A program made the position numbers and the translations under genes. The notes beneath the pieces are model-generated. The model did not search any database. It saw only the letters and a program-made list of their open reading frames with translations, and had not been told where the DNA came from. Shown piece after piece: positions 25,349 through 36,977 of a stretch of 64,000 bases of DNA. Position 1 is the stretch's first letter; every line of letters begins with the position of its first letter. Source of the stretch: Sitta carolinensis. Lineage: Eukaryota > Chordata > Aves > Passeriformes > Sittidae. The stretch covers positions 8,127,859-8,191,858 of the forward strand of contig CM063287.1 in assembly GCA_032173965.1 (NCBI GenBank), given 5' to 3'.

Positions 25349-25411
25349 AAAACAAACAAAACAAAAAGAAAAAAAAAAAAAAAAAAAAAAAAAACAAAAC
25401 CAAAAACAAAG
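25349..25411. repeat. A-rich tract with A26 core
   Basis: Twenty-six consecutive A bases at 25369-25394 are flanked by ACAAA and CAAAAC words. It may be a decayed poly(A) tail of a retroposon or pure slippage. The sequence upstream shows no recognisable retrocopy. Confidence 0.85.
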
Positions 25412-28400
25412 AACCTCTTCTTTTCATAAAGAAATTTATCAACCAAACTCCTCAGAGACTAAAACAAAAAGACAAAGAAACTTACTAAGAATAAATTAAA
25501 GAAGAAACAAACAACTCCATCAAATTGGCAGCGTGTCCAAACTCACAGCATGTTATTAAATTAAATCAGTGACATTTAAATGAGTGCACCTGTATGCATG
25601 CAAAAATAATTTCCTAGTTAATTAGCACTGCAGCTATGGATGCCCCAATAGGTCAAAAGTACATTAATTATACCTAAATGAACAGGAATAATTTACAGGT
25701 GGCCACAAACCAGTAAATATATCGTAACACTTCAGATTCTTGCACTAGGAGATAAGGTCAGATATTTACTTATCGTATTTTCCAGGTGTAAAAAATATCA
25801 TTGGAGGCAAGATGTCATATTATTATTGAGTGCAATTATCCAGATGGCACAGGACAGATACCTCAGACAGGATCATCCTGGGCAGAGGGAGCTGCACACT
25901 TGAGGAAATAGGTACAGCCATGTGCTTTGGAGTGCAGCACACTGAGGAAGGCAGAGAGGGGTCAGAAAAGAGCCTAGTGCTGGAAGAGGATGGGAGAGGC
26001 CAGCAATGGATCTGAGAAGGAATTTGAGGGCTTGATAAACACAGAGAGCTGCAGACATGGTGATAAAACCCTCAATTACTGAAAAAAAAACCCAACAAAC
26101 ACACACTTAGCAGAAAGGATGCTAAATGTTAATCAAGCATCTGTACAGCCTTGCACTTGCATTCTGTTAGAGGATCTCTGCAGAGCATGAGCATCTATTT
26201 GATCAAAATATATTATCTGAATTCTATATTTAGAAAGTAGAATAACATGTTAAAAACTATTGGATGTTGCAAACTTGATCAAGACTGAAATTCCAATTTT
26301 ATTTGAATTTAAAGGAGGAAATTCATGTTCCAACAAATCATCTATTTAATCATTCTCAAAACAAACGTCATTTCTCAACTTTTATTAACTGAAGAAGCAA
26401 TTAACTGGAATAGTTTGTGAAAAGTCCTTTATATTATTTCTATATTGTTTGGGTTTTATAAAGAGATGGTGACAACAAAAATATGTGGACTCAGAGCATC
26501 CATGCACCAAAATGAGGAGCTGGAAGTGAAAGCCCCTGATATCCTGACCACCTCTGTACTTCCAAGAGGGGTAGAACAAAAACCACCTGTAGCCAGGATC
26601 GCTAGTTCTTAAGTAGGAATACAGCTTAGAAAAGAGTCAGGCTTGTGTTGCTCAATTTTTCTGTAACTTCCAAAAACTGTTTCATCTCTCTCCTGGAACA
26701 GATGACCTACATGAAACTGCAGAAAATGGCCCACTTCATCTTCAGGAGGGAAGCATAAAAAGGATGAATAGCAGAACAGCTGAAGAACTGGGGAGTATTT
26801 CTCAACGGCAGTAACTATGCAATAACAAAGAGATCTAAAAACAATTATTTTTGCACTAATATTTTGTCGATTAGTTTTTTTGGTAGATAAAGTAAATGCA
26901 CTTCTTTATTTAAAATCTGGTATGTTATCAAGTCAACACTAGGACTGTCCAACTCCTGTGAGGGGTGTTCTTCAGTATCTTAGAAATCAAAGAATTTGTT
27001 CAGAATTTGACATTCTGATAGTTCCTTTCATACTGCAAACTCCTCTGCTTCTATTGATTTACTAAGATTTATCTCTCTGGGACTTTCTATGTATCAACCC
27101 TATCAAGGAGGGTCGAGTGTGACAAAAGGAATCAGAAGAATGTTTAGAAAAATTAGTTTGGTTGGGATGAACATAATATGGATTCCATCTTATATTACAT
27201 TGTCTCAAGGTTGACTGCATGGTTTCTTCATTCAGAATAAATTAATCAAAATTAGACCAAAGGAACTCCAAACTCTCACAATCGAACCACATATTAATCA
27301 GACCAAATAAAGAAATGTAAATGATCAACTAAAAACAGGGATTTCAAGGCAATGGAGTTTCTGCAAACTATTTGGCCCTCCACTGAAAAATAGCACTAGT
27401 CAGTCAAAAGATGAAAGAAATAGTTAAGCTAACAGCATTAATGAAAAACTTGCATAACCCCTTGTCAATAATCCAATTTGTAAGAGCTTTTTTAAAAAAA
27501 CTGGAAAATGGCCACTAAAACATTAGACTTTAATGAAAATTTTTAGCCTTGACAATCACTATTCTACTCTTTTCCTTTCTCTGTGCATTTTGAAGTACAA
27601 AACTGAAGTACAACCACCTGCGTATGAACTGATGTTGCAGAATAACTGAGCAGTAGCTTTGTGACCTTCAAAACTCTTGTCTCTCAGGCCAGTGGGAAAA
27701 TTATAACAGCAGAGTATTTAATAGGTTCAGTTTTGTTAGCTGAATGTAAGGTCCTGCTTTAGAGCAGAAGAATTAGGCAGTGTCTATACTTAACTGTGGA
27801 GAGCCCAAGGTCACTGGCACCTCAAAGTGCTGTCACACGCTGACATGCAAAGACTGGCAAGCACATCCCCAACTCTCTGATTTTCAGCCAGTTCTGAGAT
27901 GAAGATAAGCTATTTAATTACTGCAATTTTAGGACAGGAAATGAGGACACCTATCATAACCATTAAAAAGCCCCCTCGGATAATTGTATTCTAACTCGCT
28001 CCTTATAATGAAAACACTGAAAGACGATGGAATTGCCTTGCAAATGGAGAAACTGCACTAAAAGTAAGTGGCAACCACTGGAGCTCTCACTATGTGTTAT
28101 GAGATTTTTAATACTGTAAAGCAACTGTTTTAACTATTTTCTTTACTACCCATAAAAGAGCACCTCCAGAGGGGGTTGAAGAACTGGAACAACGCAAGTC
28201 CAAGTAATGATGCACAATCATTAGACTCCTCTCCAGCCCAAAGGTTGTTCCTAAAGGGCTCCCACGCCAGAGCAGAACTGGCCCAGCAGTGCAGCACTGG
28301 GCAAAGCTACTGTGCATAATGACCAAGACAGAGAGCAAGACAGCCAGAAGCTATAACCTGAATACCAATGGTCTACCAAGGACACATCACCTGGTACATT

Positions 28401-28956
28401 TGCCTGAGCATTTCTTGATTGGCTGGAAACTAAAGGTCTCATTTTTTTGAAGAACAGTGATTCTGCTGTTGTGGCAGATACCAGACAACACAATTCTATC
28501 AAAACCAGCTTCTAGTAATGCATCCCTCTTGAGTGAGCGACACAAGCAGTCCTGCCTGTCTTCACAGCTGTCAACCCCACATCATTATGTTCCAGGTTAC
28601 AGAAGTACACAATACTTCTAAGAGCAATCAGTCAACATAAAAATTTTCATGTCACGCCATGGAGAGCTTTCACATTAACTGCAAAGACAGGCAGTATATC
28701 ATGGGGCAAAATGTCTTTGTTACATTTTTCCAATGGCACAGTTCAAAGCTTAAGGCTACTCAACATGGCGGAAGAGGTATGGAGAGAGAAGACTGAAAGT
28801 GTATTTCACATTTTTTTTTACAGTACTCTCACATTCTCTTCAAATTCAGCTTTAAGTACTGTGTTAAACTAATCCCTGTAATTTAAGCCAAAGGTGAGCA
28901 GCTAAGAGGGAAAGAGTTGGACTATCATTGCTACTGTTTAGCTCTTTAGAGGTTTT

Positions 28957-28969
28957 AAAAAAAAAAAAA
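28957..28969. repeat. A13 homopolymer
   Basis: Thirteen consecutive A bases are present. Confidence 0.85.
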
Positions 28970-31064
28970 TTGTTATTCTTTTTGGAGACAGTTACTTACA
29001 AGCAGGATTTCAAGTGAACAAGGAAATAAAAAGAATATATTCTGTGGCTTCACTGCAAATGTTTCTCAGATTAGTAGTAATAGTTTATTGAAGATTCCAC
29101 TATGATGTCTGAGGTCTTGCGCCCCAAACACAAATCTTTGAGAACTTCTGACTACAAAGAAACTTAACAGAAGATGGAAGGAAGTCTTCTCTAAAAGACC
29201 ATAAAATAAGCTACCACACAAGCCCTGCATCTGTCACAAATATTAAATTACTTTTCAAAGCATAAGTATGTTCTTTGACTTCACCAAAATCAGAACACCA
29301 GAATGCAACTTACCCAGCTGTAATGCAGCAGTACTAGTGAAATGTCCTTCTAATCAATAAAGCAGCAAACAGGCCTTTTGGCTCCTGTCTGTGGCCATAA
29401 ATTCACCTCCCACACATTATTTCTACCCACTGGAGCTGCAACCCAGAGATCAACTTCATTTGGTTGCCATCCACTTGGCTTTATAAGCAAATAAAACCAA
29501 AATATATTTCCCCCATTACATTACCTCTCCTCATCTACTTTCAAAAAATAAAATAAAATACCATGACAGTGAGGCACCCCTTGCCAAAATGCAGACTCCT
29601 GTCACTGCTTTGTGTTTCATTCAGTGTCACAAGTTGCCAGCACATTCAGCAGCACTATATCCTTGCTGGTCTTGCTGTATTCCCACTATCACCTGCAAGT
29701 TCACAGGTATTTTAGCACTGTAACATCACTGGAACTCTCCCTACAGTGCATAAAGAAGGTGCATTTTGCTGGAAAAGGCTTAAAATATTTGGGTTTGCAT
29801 CATACCTCCCAACTTTCCAGATGATTATATGGGTTTAGAGCACAAATGCTATGATTTTGTCACTGTCACAGCTGTTCCAATTGAGAGCAGAGATGTTGTG
29901 GATGCTGGCACTTCAGCAAAGCAGTGGCACAGAGCTTACTGCCCACACAGGATGAGACAGGAGGCAATGACTGCAATGAGTTACCACGACTCTGACTGAG
30001 GGGATACGAAGGAGAGCTGCAAAGAGAAGTGCTCACCTTTTTCCAAGATCTGGGAGAGAGCTTGCTCCCTTATATTTCACTAGGAATTTAGTGGCAAGGA
30101 GACCCCTAACCCTATATAAACACATTTAATGTTCTGCTATAAAACTGACTTACATATTGCCAATGTCAAATTTTAGTCTAGTGCAAGAGCCTCCAGTAAA
30201 ACAGAGAATGAGCCTTATCCTCTCCAGTCGTGTGTATAAAAAAGGAGGCTCATTCCAGTGGTTTACAGAGGGGTTTGGCCTTCCCTTGACACCTGCACAC
30301 AATTCTCATTAATGGAAATGTGAGTTTAGTCTGTGCAGGAAGGGGAAACCAGCCCCACGGAGACATCATGTTGCAGTCACTTTAGGGACTACTAATTGCT
30401 ACCTGTCAGTAACATCCACTCCCTTCCTAGTAATTTTTGTCACCTCGTAATATCCAGAGGAAAGCACTGGTAAACGAAGCTCTGCTCAGAGTATCCAGAG
30501 CCTTCCAACCCGTTCAGGAACACCCAGTCTCACTGCAGCTCACCTGGAGTGCCTTCTCTTGCAGTCTTAGGTAGCTCTAGAGCACCTTGATACATTAATT
30601 TGGAATTAATTACTGCAGAACAAAAACATGCAGAACATGAAGATGTTGGGCCAGCCCACATACTTTCCAAAGAGTCTCTCAACAAGTTCAGAAAAACAAA
30701 TCCACCAAAAAAAATCTCAAACTTAGTAAATCCCAGTGCTGAAAGCGTAACAAGGATCGTCTCATCTGAAAGATGTTACAGACACTTGAGACATGACAAA
30801 ATACAGTTCAGGCATGCAATACAAACAGAAAACTCCATTTTTATGTTGTTTTAAATGCGAATACATGAACTTGAATGTTGAGCTCATACGCAAGAGAATT
30901 ACTCATCTAATTTTCAGATTGATCAATAAATAAAAATTTCTAAGTCTGAAAGATTTCTTCCACATGGATAAAAAAGGACGAAATTAAGATCCGAACTAGA
31001 AAAATAAATCATTAACATTTCATTACAAAAAAAAAAACCATAACGCTTGATTATCAAACTCCTG

Positions 31065-31125
31065 AATAAAAAGAAAAAAACAAGCAAACAAATAAACAAA
31101 CAAAAAACCCTAAACAAATCAAATA
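31065..31125. repeat. A-rich (CAAA)n low-complexity tract
   Basis: Repeated AAACA, CAAA and ATAAA words occur over about 60 bp with almost no G or T. Confidence 0.75.
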
Positions 31126-31607
31126 ACTCAACTAAGGACACATCAGACAGTGCATTAACAAAGATTTATTTTCTATATTGCAAATCTAACTTGGAAATAA
31201 AACAATCTACAGCCTTTGCAAAGCATAGAAGTCAACACAGTCTCTGGATGGCCACATCACCAAAAGATGCTGCCAAGAAAAAACTGTATGTCATATGCAA
31301 ACAGTGATCTTGTCCCAGAAAACCATCCCAGTACAAGAACAAATGCAGTGAATTCAACAGATTTCCCAAAAATACCCAGTCAACAACAATAAAATGCAGG
31401 TAGGCTGGTCACAGAGCAAAACAGGATCATTGGTGCAGAGAGCGTGATGAAGGAGAAAGTGATACAACAAAATTCTGCATAAAAGAGTACAAAAGGAGAG
31501 AAATTTATTTCTCTCAGCCTGTCAAAGATCATAATTTATTAAAGAAAGTGAAAATAAAAAGGAACAGAGCAGGAACAGAGGTCTACTTTACAGGAAGCTG
31601 TTATTAC

Positions 31608-31704
31608 CTGTTCCACATCAAAGGTCCAACAACCTGAACCCCCGAAGGACAGGCCTCTCTTCCCACTTTGGCACGTGGGCTATGAATGAGCACAGCAACA
31701 CAGC
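31608..31704 (-). other. Weak candidate internal exon (minus strand)
   Basis: On the minus strand a pyrimidine-rich run ending CCCCTTCCTTGAG precedes a 97-bp segment. That segment ends in GGAACAG followed by the donor GTAATA. One of three frames is open throughout, encoding about 32 residues. The other two frames contain stops. The translation is not recognised. The segment is more GC-rich than its surroundings. It could be an exon, a conserved non-coding element or chance. Confidence 0.15.
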
Positions 31705-32053
31705 CTCAAGGAAGGGGCAAAGAGAACCGCAGTTTATGTTCTGTAAATTCACCAGCAATTTTTTATCTGAGATTGCTGAGCTCTTAAAATCCAAAGTCTG
31801 TATGAAAGAACCAGCTTCTAGTATCTAAATGGGAAGGTTAATTTTAATATTTTACTGATAGTTTATTATACATGTTTTTAAGTGACAACAAAGAATTCTT
31901 GTGAATACATTACACTTTTCTTAAAGAATATTAATACTTTTTTCTTTTCAAAAATAATCTTAATAAATATAAACTCCTAGAATTTAAAAAATATTGGGTT
32001 TTCTCTCTGTGTTTTTCTGAATTAGCTCTATTTATCTGTATTTTTGATGTTCA

Positions 32054-32067
32054 GACACCATGGCAAC
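32054..32067 (+). promoter_or_regulatory. RFX X-box-like site
   Basis: GACACCATGGCAAC consists of the half-sites GACACC and GGCAAC separated by AT. The right half fits the RFX consensus RGYAAC exactly. The left half differs from GTNRCC at one base. RFX factors bind such imperfect inverted repeats, notably upstream of ciliary genes. No transcription start is recognisable nearby. Confidence 0.35.
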
Positions 32068-32274
32068 AAACGCATATGGAAAAAAGTGGACATAAAACTG
32101 TCATAAGAGAAGTCGCCTAGAGGAAAAAAGCGCAAGAATAGAGAAAGAATTTGAAGTGACAGGAGAAAGGCCTAATAATAATGAATGTAAGAAAATAGAG
32201 AATGGTTTGTCACATTTCAACACATGAGTAGTAGATATTGTATTTACACACAACTTGTTTCACTAAATTATTTC

Positions 32275-32345
32275 ATGACCTTGGGCAAAGACTCTTTTAA
32301 TCCTCTGTGGCGTATTTATTCCAGCATCTTTAAAACAGATGTCAG
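32275..32345 (-). mobile_element. MIR-like SINE relic (antisense)
   Basis: The + strand reads ATGACCTTGGGCAAAGACTC, then TTTTAATCCTCTGTGG, then CATCTTTAAAACAGATG. This is the order and spacing of the reverse-complemented MIR core (TGACCTTGGGCAAGTCACTTAACC, CTCTGTGCCTCAG, CATCTGTAAAA). It is diverged, but the nine-base TTGGGCAA-type core is intact. This is the better of the two MIR-like matches in the window. The element lies about 200 bp after the X-box-like site. Confidence 0.6.
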
Positions 32346-33690
32346 TCCTCTGCCTCTGTAAAGTCCTCCGCTCCCACCCATCTATAAAAAGGACTTATCT
32401 AAGATTCTGGCAAGAGTTAAGCCAGATTTGAGTCAACTTTAGTCAGTGTGCCATACGCCATTCCTAGCTACAGGTCTTCTGCTACTGTTTTGCTATCAAA
32501 CTTGCAATATACTATAAAGCATGATGGAGCTCTGTCTTTCTCTCCAAAGAAATTTAAAGTTCCACATCTTAAACATATTCATTCTGTTGGCAGTACTAGT
32601 CCAGCATACACCAGTTTCTGATTCTGAGAAACAGAAACACTCACTCTGGTAAAACAGAAAAATGTCTTAGGATAAGAAAAACTGACACCCAACGGTTTCA
32701 GAAATAAAAGACAAAAGAGCAAAGTCAACCCTATGCTGAGTTAATAAAAGCCTGTTGTGTAGTTTTTTCATGTCAAGAGTTCTGTATTTTAAAAAAACAT
32801 AAAAAAATTTTGTTGTTGGTAAAATGAAACTAAAAAAACAAGGCACTTGATTTTCTTTCAGCCATAGCTCAAACTTTACATTTTACCCCAAAGAATCATG
32901 CCTTGTTTCATCAATTTTTAAATACAAATTAGCATGAAATCACTATTTCTTCAGTTGGACAAAACCAGCTAGAAAAAACAGCTTAACAACAACAACAGGT
33001 TTACCTGCCAAATGGATAATGGGAAGTTAAATGCTTATTGTAACTCCTACACTACAGTACTGACAATGAAAATTACTTTCTCACCTCCTTAGAATAACCA
33101 TTTTTTGGGTACCCCATAAAACAGGAAAAAGGAGTGCTACTGCACATGGTGAAAACGAAGGTAATATAGCAAGGCAGCAGGCCAGAAGCTGCCTGGCCTT
33201 GACAGAAGAATAGAAAGAACCTTTTCATCTTAATGCAAAGCACAGCAATTATTATTACTATTACTATAACACAAGAACAGGTAGCTTCCTCAGTGATGTG
33301 ACAAATGTGGTGATCTAAAATGTCAAATATAATCATGAAATCAATTACACTTCCAACAGTAGTATGACTAGTAGAGAATATTGTCAATAGCCCATCTTAT
33401 TGCTTGGTGATCCCAAACAGAGAAAAGCTAAATATATGCATCATATAATTTTGCAAATCTGCTAAGATCTATTTGTTTTCATGAAAGAATGCAAAGGAAG
33501 AAAAATAGGAAAAGTATATAGATTCCTTGTAGCTGGATGATGACAGAGGGAAAGGCAGAGAGGAAATAGAACTGTGTATCACACACAGCTGAGTGGTTAG
33601 AGAAACAAAATTATGTACTGATTTTGCAGAGGTAATAGGAGGCAGGAAAAATACATCAAATATCCAAACTCTGCAAAGCTGGTGATGATG
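32346..33690. other. AT-rich non-coding stretch
   Basis: I see no gene, RNA or identifiable repeat. A 104-codon minus-strand frame (33073-33387) is unrecognised, and part of it reads through an ATT/ACT low-complexity patch near 33247. Confidence 0.6.
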
Positions 33691-34187
33691 GAAGGGACAA
33701 GACTGCATGTCCTCCAGTTACATTGCACATTGCAACACAGGCCCTAAGCCCCCAGGTGGGGCAATATGCGGGGCCCATCCCTGGGACACAGAACAGCCAT
33801 GGGCACCCAGGAGCAACCAGGCTCTGCTCTGTTCACCTCCTGCACTCCTTGGTCTCATCAACCTCCTCCTCATGCTATCATTTTCTTCCTTACGGTAACT
33901 GAAGGCTTCAACCTCTCCACTTCTGCTCAGCTCCCAGGCTGCCACCTGGAACAGCCATTTCTCCTGGCATCAGCCATCACTGTCTCCCCATGCTCCTAAT
34001 TACTTCTTTTCCTACCCTGGGCTCTGGCTAGGAACAAGCCCCTGTCTTCAAGCGGCCACCCAGCACGGGAGATGCTGCGCCTCCCCCCGAGGCTTGTGTT
34101 CTCACCCTTTGGACCCAGGGAAGGCAGTCCTTTGCAGGGTGGCAGTGCTTCGGTGAGTGCCGCAGCCCCTGCAGGCAGCCGGGGCTG
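33691..34187. other. GC-rich left flank of the LTR-like element
   Basis: Composition rises sharply near 33700 and stays GC-rich to the LTR-like sequence. Short overlapping frames on both strands (for example minus 33718-33945 and + 34072-34284) are unrecognised. It contains few CpGs before 34050 and more after. I cannot tell whether it belongs to an older mobile element or is the native insertion site. Confidence 0.4.
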
Positions 34188-34460
34188 TGTAAGAGACGGT
34201 TCGAGGATCCCTCATTTGCCTCACGACCGTCGCAAGAACAGAGACGAAGACCCCAGAGAACTTGGTACAGGAACTCTGGCCTGATTGAGATGGGTGCTGG
34301 CCAAGTGATGTTTGAAGGTGTGTGTGATGTGGGCTACGGTACCCTGCTCCGTCCCTGCTGGTGAGCGAGGACTTGCAGAGGGAGGCTTGCACCTGCCTCC
34401 ATCACAATAGTCCATGGGTTTCCCCACCTCTTGGCCAGCCGCCCTCGCTTCGGAGAAAGA

Positions 34461-34470
34461 CTACAAAAGG
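34461..34470 (+). promoter_or_regulatory. TATA-like box within the LTR
   Basis: CTACAAAAGG lies about 145 bp before the poly(A) signal, where a U3 promoter would be expected. It is a weak match to TATAAAA. Assignment rests on position. Confidence 0.35.
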
Positions 34471-34609
34471 TGACTTTCTGAGTTAACTTCTCGAGATCTC
34501 CCCACGGAAAGAAGACGAATCTATCGGCCGAGGACCACGAGAATTTCATCTCACCCCTTGGTAGCTCGCGCTCTCTCCTGTCTATCGCATAATTGTGTTG
34601 TTAGCACTC

Positions 34610-34615
34610 AATAAA
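34610..34615 (+). terminator. Poly(A) signal within the LTR
   Basis: A canonical AATAAA is followed within 15-45 bases by TGCTGTGATTG and TGCTGTTTGCC, a T/G-rich downstream element. Together these look like a functional-type cleavage and polyadenylation site marking the R/U5 part of the LTR. Confidence 0.6.
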
Positions 34616-34685
34616 AGTGCACTGCTGTGATTGAAGTCCCCTGCTGTTTGCCTTTTGCTCCCTGAGGTCGAGGAGGGAACCCTCA

Positions 34686-34990
34686 CGAGTGCCGCCGGTA
34701 GGAGCGGATGGTACCGGCTCCGCCCGCAGCACAGCGCAGGGCCGGCTCCTCGGCGCGCTCGCCCGCCGCCGCCAGGGTGTGAGTGGGAAACACAGGTGGG
34801 AAGCGCAAGGCAGCAGAGGCCCCATGCTGACCGGGCGGTGTCAGAGGAGTCGCAGCTGACACGTCCCCTGCTCCACCTGTCACATCAGCAGGGTCACGGT
34901 GCTCGTGTAGCTGCGCCTCGTCCTGACAGGGCCGGCTGAGAGAGCCCCACTGCGCCCCCAGCCTCCCCGGAGCTCTGGAGCTGACAGGCA
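34686..34990. other. CpG-dense right flank of the LTR-like element
   Basis: CpG density is high here, including a run around CGGCGCGCTCGCCCGCCGCC near 34751-34770. It falls away into AT-rich DNA after about 34990. Overlapping frames (+ 34631-34939, minus 34683-34997) reflect GC content and are not recognised. It could be the start of the retroviral internal region or a native CpG island into which the LTR inserted. I could not identify a primer-binding site with confidence. Confidence 0.45.
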
Positions 34991-35160
34991 CAGGCAATGT
35001 TAGCTTTTACTGCACGAGGATAGAGCCAATTAGCTTCTGTCAGAGGGCTCCTACCTCTGGAATAAAAAGATTCTGAGATGTCAATGATCTCACAAGTACT
35101 GCCTTATTGGTTAATCCCCCCTTCCTTTCCCTTTTCTATCCCCCACCATACTTCCAGCTG

Positions 35161-35249
35161 CACATCCTCTAAGAGCATATACCCCAAAAGGTATATGTTA
35201 TATGTATATGGAGCTTCTGCTCCAACCTGGAAGTCACTATGTCTGATTT
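35161..35249 (+). repeat. Unidentified dispersed repeat, copy A
   Basis: This copy shares two ordered blocks with copy B at 36978-37046. The first is CTCTAAGAG-ATATA-CCCAA-AGG (22 of 25 bases identical). The second contains CTGC-CCAACCTG-GAAGTCA-TA and ends ATTT. Copy A carries about 20 extra bases between the blocks, made of TATATGT-type units. Both copies lie in the same orientation about 1.8 kb apart. The family is unknown to me. An old transposable element is the simplest reading. Confidence 0.55.
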
Positions 35250-36977
35250 ACTGAAAAGGCCAACACAAAACTGGAAATGTGCAATGCATACATTCAGTAA
35301 TCAGCAGTAAGAGTTTGCACAAGGGGAAAGCATTTAACAGGTATTTGCAAAATTGCTTTTTGTGCCCTAACCATGTAAGTGGAGTGAAAAACAAGGCCAC
35401 AGAGAGGAAAAAGCAGAAATACTAAATGAGAAAAAAGGCTAAAAACATCTATGGCATAAATAATGAATGCTAACCAGTTACAGTGGAGGGCTGCACTAAT
35501 GAAGAGGAAGAAAGGAAGTGCAGTTTAACTAGTTCAATTTGTTATCCTTCAGGATTTAACAGTGTGTTAATCACAGCATGTTAATGACAGATAAATATTA
35601 AACACATTAAACAGCTCAAAACATTTAGTTCTCATGCAGTGCTTAATATATATAAAGAATATATTTGGGTTTTCTTTTATTTCATTTGTAGATTACTATT
35701 AAATTCATATTAAATACCTAGTTCTACACACTTATACAGTAGAGTTTAGTGGTGTTTACTCCAGGTATTGTCATTATTAAGAAGCTAACATTGACTAGTA
35801 GTTATCTTATGTTTAAAATATTTGTACTTGATTTTTCAGTCCTCTAAAAATTAACTAAGCTCAAATGTTGCTGTCAACTAACCTTCCACATATCCCAATG
35901 AGCACAAAAGGGAATATGGGTTCTATGGAAAAATTAGGGTGCAACCATGAAATTTAAAAATATAGCAAAATTACTTGGCACAACCATCTGAATGCATGTC
36001 AACAACCAAAAATCTGGCAGTGTTTCAGTTCCAACTGCTGAATTTTACAGAAATTACCATTAAAAATAACATTTACCAAGACAAGAGGTTTTATTCTGGA
36101 AAATTGCATCCTCATTTTTCCAGACAGGATCTCTGACCTGGGCTTTCTCTAGCCTATAGTACCAATCAACAGGCACTTGCTATCAATTGCAGCTGTTACA
36201 CCCACTTTGACCATCAAAATTCACTAGTGTCTCTTCTCATTTGCATGTGAAACACAGCCATAACTTTGCACTTATTTCACAGAAAAGTAATTTTAAGGAT
36301 TTCAAGATCATTTCTCCATATTTTCACAGGAAACGGAGAGCAAAAAATAAACAATAACATTATAAATCAATCAGCCACAAGTATTTCACCCTATCAAGTT
36401 CTCAGTTGCCATCAGATTTTCCAAGGCCCATTTTGAGACCTCTATTTCTTGCTGTTTTACTCTTGCTAACTTCTCAACATAAAACAATGACCTTTACTTC
36501 AGAGTCAGCAGTCCTTTTGATTCTATCAAACCAATTATTTTTTCGGACTGCTAGAAGAAAACTAACCTCTATTTTAAGGACTCTGTGCTACAGTGCTCAA
36601 AAAAAACCAACCAACCAAAATAAACAGAAACCTCCAAAACCTCACAGACCCAGAGTTAGTTTTTTTTACCTCTTTTATCGAGCTAGAGTATTCCTTAAGG
36701 CTGCTGACAAATTTTTTTACTGGTTCTACATTATATGACAAACAAGGACATAAACAGAACAAAAGGCTTTCTGGGTCTTCTTTATAAATAGGGGCTTTTT
36801 ATTGCTTGGCTGTTGCCAACTATTTCCAGCAACAGATCAAAAGATAAAGACAGACTCTTGACAGATGCAAAAGAACAAGTTTATCTGAAGTGTGATACAA
36901 AAGACAAGGTTTCCTATCAAGTAACACATTTCTGAGGGGTGGTACCACAATTAAAGTACCCACTCTATCTCAATTAC
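35250..36977. other. AT-rich stretch between the two repeat copies
   Basis: I see no coding region or named element. The interval contains a (CCAA)n tract at about 36600-36620. If the flanking copies were LTRs of one element, this would be its interior, but no retroviral or transposase-like translation is visible. Confidence 0.5.

Larger units (their letters stand above)
20103..32274. other. AT-rich non-coding stretch
   Basis: No gene is supported over about 12 kb. It includes a purine-rich GAA tract (20491), a tandem duplication (25280), a 26-base A-tract (25369), A13 at 28957 and a CAAA-rich tract (31065). Two minus-strand segments bounded by good splice sites (21834-21979 and 31608-31704) are listed separately as weak exon candidates. 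Otherwise the open frames are short and unrecognised. Confidence 0.55.
34188..34685 (+). mobile_element. Retroviral-type LTR (probable solo LTR, + orientation)
   Basis: The segment has the anatomy of an LTR of about 500 bp. It opens with TG (TGTAAGAGACGG) and closes with CA in GGAACCCTCA. A TATA-like CTACAAAAGG lies at 34461-34470. A poly(A) signal AATAAA at 34610-34615 follows about 145 bp later, with T/G-rich sequence just downstream, giving a plausible U3-R-U5 order. CpGs are numerous and little decayed, unlike the surrounding DNA, which suggests a fairly recent insertion. I see no gag, pol or env sequence in the window, so this looks like a solo LTR. I found no clean 4-6 bp target duplication, so the exact ends are uncertain. 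The family is not identified. Open frames inside it on either strand are taken as spurious. Confidence 0.55.

Noticed and set aside
28045..28075. AGTAAGTGGCA word similar to the MIR 3' part
   Set aside because: Only a short word matches. The expected upstream AGGTCACACAG is absent.
33751..33765. CCCCCAGGTGGGGC resembling a CTCF core
   Set aside because: At least two core mismatches, so not supportable without matrix scoring.
34197..34207. GGTTCGAGG resembling a tRNA B box
   Set aside because: The final CC is misplaced, no A box lies upstream, and it falls inside the LTR-like sequence.
34334..34549. Minus-strand open frame inside the LTR-like element
   Set aside because: It is antisense to the LTR promoter and poly(A) signals, and LTRs normally do not code here.
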